From the NCBI RefSeq assembly GCF_000972785.3, contig NZ_CP011253.3, positions 4,278,001 to 4,342,000 of the forward strand: a DNA stretch of 64,000 nt, written 5' to 3'. Both the position numbers and the translations under genes were made by a program. Origin of the DNA: Pandoraea oxalativorans (lineage in GTDB: Bacteria > Pseudomonadota > Gammaproteobacteria > Burkholderiales > Burkholderiaceae). The stretch's first letter is position 1. Each line of letters starts with the position of its first letter. The notes under the pieces are model-generated. The model was not told the DNA's origin. It ran no database searches and saw nothing but the letters and a program-made list of their open reading frames with translations. Shown piece by piece: positions 60,108 through 64,000 of this stretch.

Positions 60108-61469
60108 ATGAGCGGTTATGGCTTTCTTTTCAGTATTCTCTTGCTAGTGCTGGCAAGCGCCTTCTTTTCCGCTTCCGAAATCTCGCTCACTGCCGCCAAG
60201 CGCACCAAACTCCAGGTGCTCATGGAGAAGGGCGACGAACAGGCGGTCAAAGTGCTCGCGCTCAAGGAACAGCCCGGCAACTTCTTCACCGTCGTCCAAA
60301 TCGGCGTGAATGCCGTCGCCGTGCTCGGCGGGGTGCTCGGCGAGAGCTTCCTCACCGGTTATCTGTTCGATTGGCTATCGCCATTCACCGATGAGGCGCT
60401 CGCGCTCCGACTGGCTGGCATCGGGTCGTTCCTGTTCATTACGATCGCCTTCATCCAGTTCGCCGATCTGATTCCGAAGCGTCTCGCCATGGTCAATCCC
60501 GAGCGCGTCGCAATGGCCATCATCGATCCGATGCTGCTTTGCCTCAAAGTCCTGCGCCCGTTGGTCTATCTCTTTAACGGTGTAGCGAATCTGTTTCTGC
60601 GCATGTTCAAGCTGCCCACCCATGCGATCGACAACATCACGTCGGAAGACATCGCAGCAATGGTCGGCGCCGGAGCGCAGGCCGGTGTGCTACGCAAGCA
60701 GGAACTGCATCTGATCGAGAACGTGTTCGAACTGGAGTCGCGCACCGTTGGCTCGGTCATGACCTTCCGCGACGACGTGGTGTACTTCACCATCGCCGAA
60801 GACGAGCGCAGCATCCGTCAGAAAATCACGGAAAGTCCGCATTCGAAGTATCTCGTGTGTCGCGACGAAATCGACAACGTGCTCGGCTACGTCGACTCGA
60901 AGGACCTGCTCCAGCGCATTGCGAGCGAAGACCTCTCCAGCGTAATCCGCAATCTGGACCGTCTCTACGCCAAGAAACTGCTGGTGATCCCGGACACGCT
61001 CAACCTGTCCGAAGCGCTGGCACGCTTCAAGGAAACCCGGGAAGGCTTCGCCGTCATCATCAACGAGTACGGTCTGGTGGTCGGCGTGGTGACGCTTAAC
61101 GACATCGTTGGCGCACTCATGGGCGACGTCGTCCACCCGGCCGACGAAGACCAGATCGTGCAGCGTGACGAACACTCCTGGCTCGTCGACGGTGTCACGT
61201 CGGTCGAGGACGTGAAAAAGGCGCTCGATATCGACGAACTCCCCGGCGAGGGTGAGTTCGAGACCATCGCCGGATTCATGATCTATCAGCTCAAGCGCAT
61301 TCCGAAGAAGTCGGAAGCCACCGAGGCGGCGGGTTACAAGTTCGAAGTGGTCGACATCGACAACTACAAGATCGACCAGTTGCTCGTCACCCGCATCGGT
61401 GCCGTTGCCGAGGCCGCTATCGCAGCGGCAAAGCTGAAGGCGAATCCGTCGGAGAATCAGACATCGTAG
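60108..61469 (+). CDS. Hemolysin/CorC-family CNNM-CBS transporter-like protein
   Basis: A 453-residue inner-membrane protein. Residues 1-190 form a CNNM (DUF21) domain with three or four helices, starting MSGYGFLFSILLLVLASAFFSASEISLTAAKRTKL. A pair of CBS domains follows (about 210-330, for example VMTFRDDVVYFTIAEDERSI), and the CorC/HlyC domain ends the protein (about 350-440). Family members handle magnesium or cobalt efflux; YtfL-like proteins are the closest type. The Met at 60108 has AGGGA upstream. The last 53 bp overlap the recD coding end on the opposite strand. Confidence 0.93.
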   Translation: MSGYGFLFSILLLVLASAFFSASEISLTAAKRTKLQVLMEKGDEQAVKVLALKEQPGNFFTVVQIGVNAVAVLGGVLGESFLTGYLFDWLSPFTDEALALRLAGIGSFLFITIAFIQFADLIPKRLAMVNPERVAMAIIDPMLLCLKVLRPLVYLFNGVANLFLRMFKLPTHAIDNITSEDIAAMVGAGAQAGVLRKQELHLIENVFELESRTVGSVMTFRDDVVYFTIAEDERSIRQKITESPHSKYLVCRDEIDNVLGYVDSKDLLQRIASEDLSSVIRNLDRLYAKKLLVIPDTLNLSEALARFKETREGFAVIINEYGLVVGVVTLNDIVGALMGDVVHPADEDQIVQRDEHSWLVDGVTSVEDVKKALDIDELPGEGEFETIAGFMIYQLKRIPKKSEATEAAGYKFEVVDIDNYKIDQLLVTRIGAVAEAAIAAAKLKANPSENQTS

Positions 61470-63609
61470 TCAGCACCTCCGTCAGACGGTCGGTCAGTCC
61501 GCCATCGCGCTGCGTCGGGCGCGCGATGGCCGAGGCGATCACCGGCCACGGCGCATATAGCCACGCCTCCCGGCGCGCACGCGTGACCCCCGTATAGATC
61601 AGTTCTCTCGATAACACCCGACTTGCCTGCTCGGGCAGCACTATCGCGACACGCTCGAATTCCGATCCCTGCGACTTATGAATCGTCATTGCGAACGCCG
61701 TTTCGTGCGCGGGCAAACTGGCAGGCGAGTAGAGGCGATAGCCGCCGTCCGGCGTAGCGAACGTCACACGCAGCGTACCGGAAGGTCCAAGCGGCAACGC
61801 AATGCCGATATCGCCGTTGAAGAGGTTCAGCGCGTATTCGTTCTGCGTCACCAGCACCGGACGCCCCGCAAACCACGCACCGCCCCCCGCGCCCAACGCT
61901 ACACCCGCACGACGCGCCAGCAGTGCCGTCAGTTGTGCACCGAGAAACTCGACGCCTCGTCGCCCACCCCGCGTCGCGCACAGCACGCGGAACTTCCCAA
62001 AAGCGGCAAAGACGGGCTGAGCAACCATCGCAATGTCGGCGGTCGTGGCCGCAGCGGGATCGCCCAGTTGCTCAATCGTCGCAAACGCCTGAGCGAGCGC
62101 ATCGAGGTATTCGCCGTAGCCATCGGCCAGCGCGTTCAGTGTTACTGGCGACAACTGGATTCCGCCATCTTCGCTTAACAGCACGCGGTCTACCGGGCTG
62201 GCGTCTGAGCGTGCGTCACCCGGCTCTCCCCCAGTATTGATGCGAGCGGACTCGCGCTCGATAACAGTGAACTCCTTGCGCGCATCGATAACCTTTCCCG
62301 TCTTGATGGCCGTGGCCAGACGACCGATCGCCGAGTTCGCGCCGAAGCGATAGGTGCGTTCCAGCCAGACGACGGCGTCCTCCAGACCGCGCGGGGCCCG
62401 AGCTTGTGCCGTCGGCCCAGCGCTCGTTTTCGACGCGCTGTCGCGACTCACGGCCAACGGCCCCGATCGAGGTAAGTCGTTTGACGGCCAGCCGAGTGCC
62501 GACAGCAACTGCATGCGCATCGATGGCGAAAACACCCGCTGGGCGCTCAGTTCGCCGAACACCGCTCCCGCCTCGACGGCCGCCAACTGATCCTTGTCGC
62601 CCAGCAATACCAGACGCGCGCCCTCCGGCACCGCTTCCAGCAGTTGCGTCGCCATCGACAAATCGATCATGGACGCTTCGTCCACCACGATGAGGTCATA
62701 GGGCAACGGGTTGCCTGCGTGATGACGAAAGCGTCGCCCGACGTGCTCCGCCGATTCCGGCAATACACCGAGCAGTCGATGCAACGTCACCGCCGCGTCA
62801 GGGAGCGCGAGTCGCACCGTTTCCGGCAAGTCCTGACGGGCCGTCAGGGCTTCCTGCATGCGCTGTGCCGCTTTGCCAGTGGGTGCTGCGAGCGCAACGC
62901 GCAGGTTGGCGTCACGCTCCAGCAGACACGCAATCAGACCGACGACCGTCGTCGTCTTCCCCGTTCCCGGACCGCCGCTGAGCACGACCAGCGAACGCTG
63001 CAATGCGAGCGCCGCTGCCGCCATCTGCCAATTTGGCTCGCGCTCGCCTTCGGGCGAGTGCAGCACGCCATTGCGGAAGTAGCGTTGCAAGCGCTGACGG
63101 TCTTCTTCCGTGATCGCCGAAGTCGGTGCCGTCGATGCCGACGTCGCCTCGCCGCTCAGGGTCAGTTTTCGTCCCAGCGCGAGCGCAAGGCGCGCTTCAT
63201 AGTGATAGTAGCGAGCCAGATACAGACGATCCCGGTCGTCGAGCAAGAGCGGATAAGCATCTGCCTGGACATCGCCTGCGATCACGTGCGCCAGGCTGGC
63301 CGGGGCACACAAGCCGCTTGCGAAGAGGGCCTCTCGCCAGACGGACAATGCCGGTGCGTCACCGGGAAACAGCTCGCCGCTGGCCTGCGCGTCGAGCAGG
63401 TTGTCGAGCGGCACGCATACGTGACCTTCCGACGTGGCAAGGCTCACTTCGAGCGCCGCCCGCCGAACGTAGCGGCACGTGAGCTCATCGGCACCGTTGC
63501 CTCGCGCGAGCAAGCCCATGCGACGCGCGAAACCTTGCGCAAGTCGCACCGCGCCGCTGTCGGCCAGCGGTGCGCCGGACGCATCGCCCATGTGGCGCCT
63601 ATCGCTCAT
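61417..63609 (-). CDS. recD: Exodeoxyribonuclease V alpha subunit
   Basis: A 730-residue 5'-3' helicase subunit of RecBCD, which processes double-strand breaks and degrades linear DNA. Walker A is VVLSGGPGTGKTTTVVGL, Walker B region is YDLIVVDEASMIDLSM, and AFAMTIHKSQGSEFERVAIVLPE is helicase motif V/VI. It is somewhat longer than E. coli RecD (608). The extra length is mainly a linker rich in Ala/Gly/Ser in the middle. Its ATG overlaps the recB stop (ATGA), so the two are translationally coupled. Its 3' end overlaps the CNNM gene tail to tail. Confidence 0.96.
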   Translation of the reverse strand: MSDRRHMGDASGAPLADSGAVRLAQGFARRMGLLARGNGADELTCRYVRRAALEVSLATSEGHVCVPLDNLLDAQASGELFPGDAPALSVWREALFASGLCAPASLAHVIAGDVQADAYPLLLDDRDRLYLARYYHYEARLALALGRKLTLSGEATSASTAPTSAITEEDRQRLQRYFRNGVLHSPEGEREPNWQMAAAALALQRSLVVLSGGPGTGKTTTVVGLIACLLERDANLRVALAAPTGKAAQRMQEALTARQDLPETVRLALPDAAVTLHRLLGVLPESAEHVGRRFRHHAGNPLPYDLIVVDEASMIDLSMATQLLEAVPEGARLVLLGDKDQLAAVEAGAVFGELSAQRVFSPSMRMQLLSALGWPSNDLPRSGPLAVSRDSASKTSAGPTAQARAPRGLEDAVVWLERTYRFGANSAIGRLATAIKTGKVIDARKEFTVIERESARINTGGEPGDARSDASPVDRVLLSEDGGIQLSPVTLNALADGYGEYLDALAQAFATIEQLGDPAAATTADIAMVAQPVFAAFGKFRVLCATRGGRRGVEFLGAQLTALLARRAGVALGAGGGAWFAGRPVLVTQNEYALNLFNGDIGIALPLGPSGTLRVTFATPDGGYRLYSPASLPAHETAFAMTIHKSQGSEFERVAIVLPEQASRVLSRELIYTGVTRARREAWLYAPWPVIASAIARPTQRDGGLTDRLTEVLTTMSDSPTDSPSALPLR

Positions 63610-64000
63610 GCGTCCTCTCCGTGGGTCACGGCCGAAGCACCTCGCGTATCCAGCGAGAGCGCCTGAGCCAGCGCCGCGTTTTCACCCGCGGCGAACAGGC
63701 CATCGAGTGCATCGACCATTTCCCTCGACGGCTTGTCGAAGAAAACGCCCGGGACTTCATCACCGGCAAGATGCGCGCTGGCCCAGTCCGGACGCACGCC
63801 CCGCACAAACAAATAGAGGCTGCCGCCCATATCGCGGTCGTAATCGTAATCAGGTAAGCGACGCCGCAAATAGCGATGCAGCGCCAGCGTGTAAAGCAGG
63901 TACTGGAGGTGATAACCGTGTTCGGCCATCGCCTCGCGCAGACCTTCGCCGCCGTAGTTCTCGGGGGCGGTGCCGAGGTAGTTCGACTTCCAGTCGAGAA
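63606..64000 (-). CDS. recB: Exodeoxyribonuclease V beta subunit, C-terminal end only
   Basis: The last about 130 residues of RecB, cut by the window edge. The frame is open to base 64000 and contains LDWKSNYLG, the DxK nuclease motif of the RecB-family nuclease domain, then MAEHGYHLQYLLYTLALHRYLRRRLPDYDYDRDMGGSLYLFVRGV, which is the typical RecB end. It overlaps recD by four bases. recC is expected further upstream, outside the window. Confidence 0.95.
   Translation of the reverse strand, partial: LDWKSNYLGTAPENYGGEGLREAMAEHGYHLQYLLYTLALHRYLRRRLPDYDYDRDMGGSLYLFVRGVRPDWASAHLAGDEVPGVFFDKPSREMVDALDGLFAAGENAALAQALSLDTRGASAVTHGEDA

Overview
The window looks like chromosomal DNA from a GC-rich betaproteobacterium of the order Burkholderiales, most likely Pandoraea. 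This rests on a class D beta-lactamase resembling the chromosomal OXA-62-like enzymes of Pandoraea as I recall them, a Gram-negative trimeric porin, and an ordinary Burkholderiales housekeeping layout (purD, hemF-nadD-rsfS-rlmH, maf-rng, msbA, dnaE, thiC, recBD). No database search was possible, so the genus is an inference.

Layout. 1-4.4 kb: end of a TRAP transporter gene, an SDR dehydrogenase, a LysR regulator and a short sigma-54 activator. 4.49-5.79 kb: a complete ISL3-family insertion sequence with inverted ends and an 8-bp A8 target duplication, inserted in the T-tract of an intrinsic terminator that appears to end a small RNA. 6.6-16.3 kb: porin, a class I amidotransferase-like hydrolase, a DUF1232 protein, quinone reductase, methylglyoxal synthase, an SDR, upp, an EamA transporter and a HerA-like ATPase. 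16.6-30.5 kb: yebC-purD, MscS, hemF-nadD-rsfS-rlmH, a complete ugpBAECQ operon, then maf and rng. The ugp operon has a Pho-box-like site, two perfect palindromes and a terminator-like attenuator between ugpB and ugpA. It appears to split a cluster that is usually contiguous.

30.7-41.9 kb: an unusual soluble chemotaxis-like protein with its MCP tip at the N-terminus and its sensor domain at the C-terminus, a cation diffusion facilitator, rfbBAC without rfbD, an AhpD-like protein, msbA, recQ and two GT2 glycosyltransferases, so this stretch is rich in envelope polysaccharide and LPS genes. 42-49.3 kb: dnaE with a glycine-rich insertion, trhO, gluQ and rhlE. 49.6-54.2 kb: an SLC10-like transporter, a divergent LysR gene broken by a one-base frameshift, a small membrane protein followed by 21-bp tandem repeats, wrbA and blaOXA. 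54.4-64 kb: an unrecognised 551-residue protein, a TPP riboswitch with thiC, an unrecognised 376-residue protein, a CNNM/CBS/CorC protein, recD and the 3' end of recB.

Most of the window is ordinary core chromosome. The least explained items are the candidate small RNA beside the IS, the reversed MCP protein, the layered regulation around ugp, the two unrecognised proteins and the palindrome upstream of blaOXA. I saw no tRNA, rRNA, CRISPR array, prophage or recognisable defence island.
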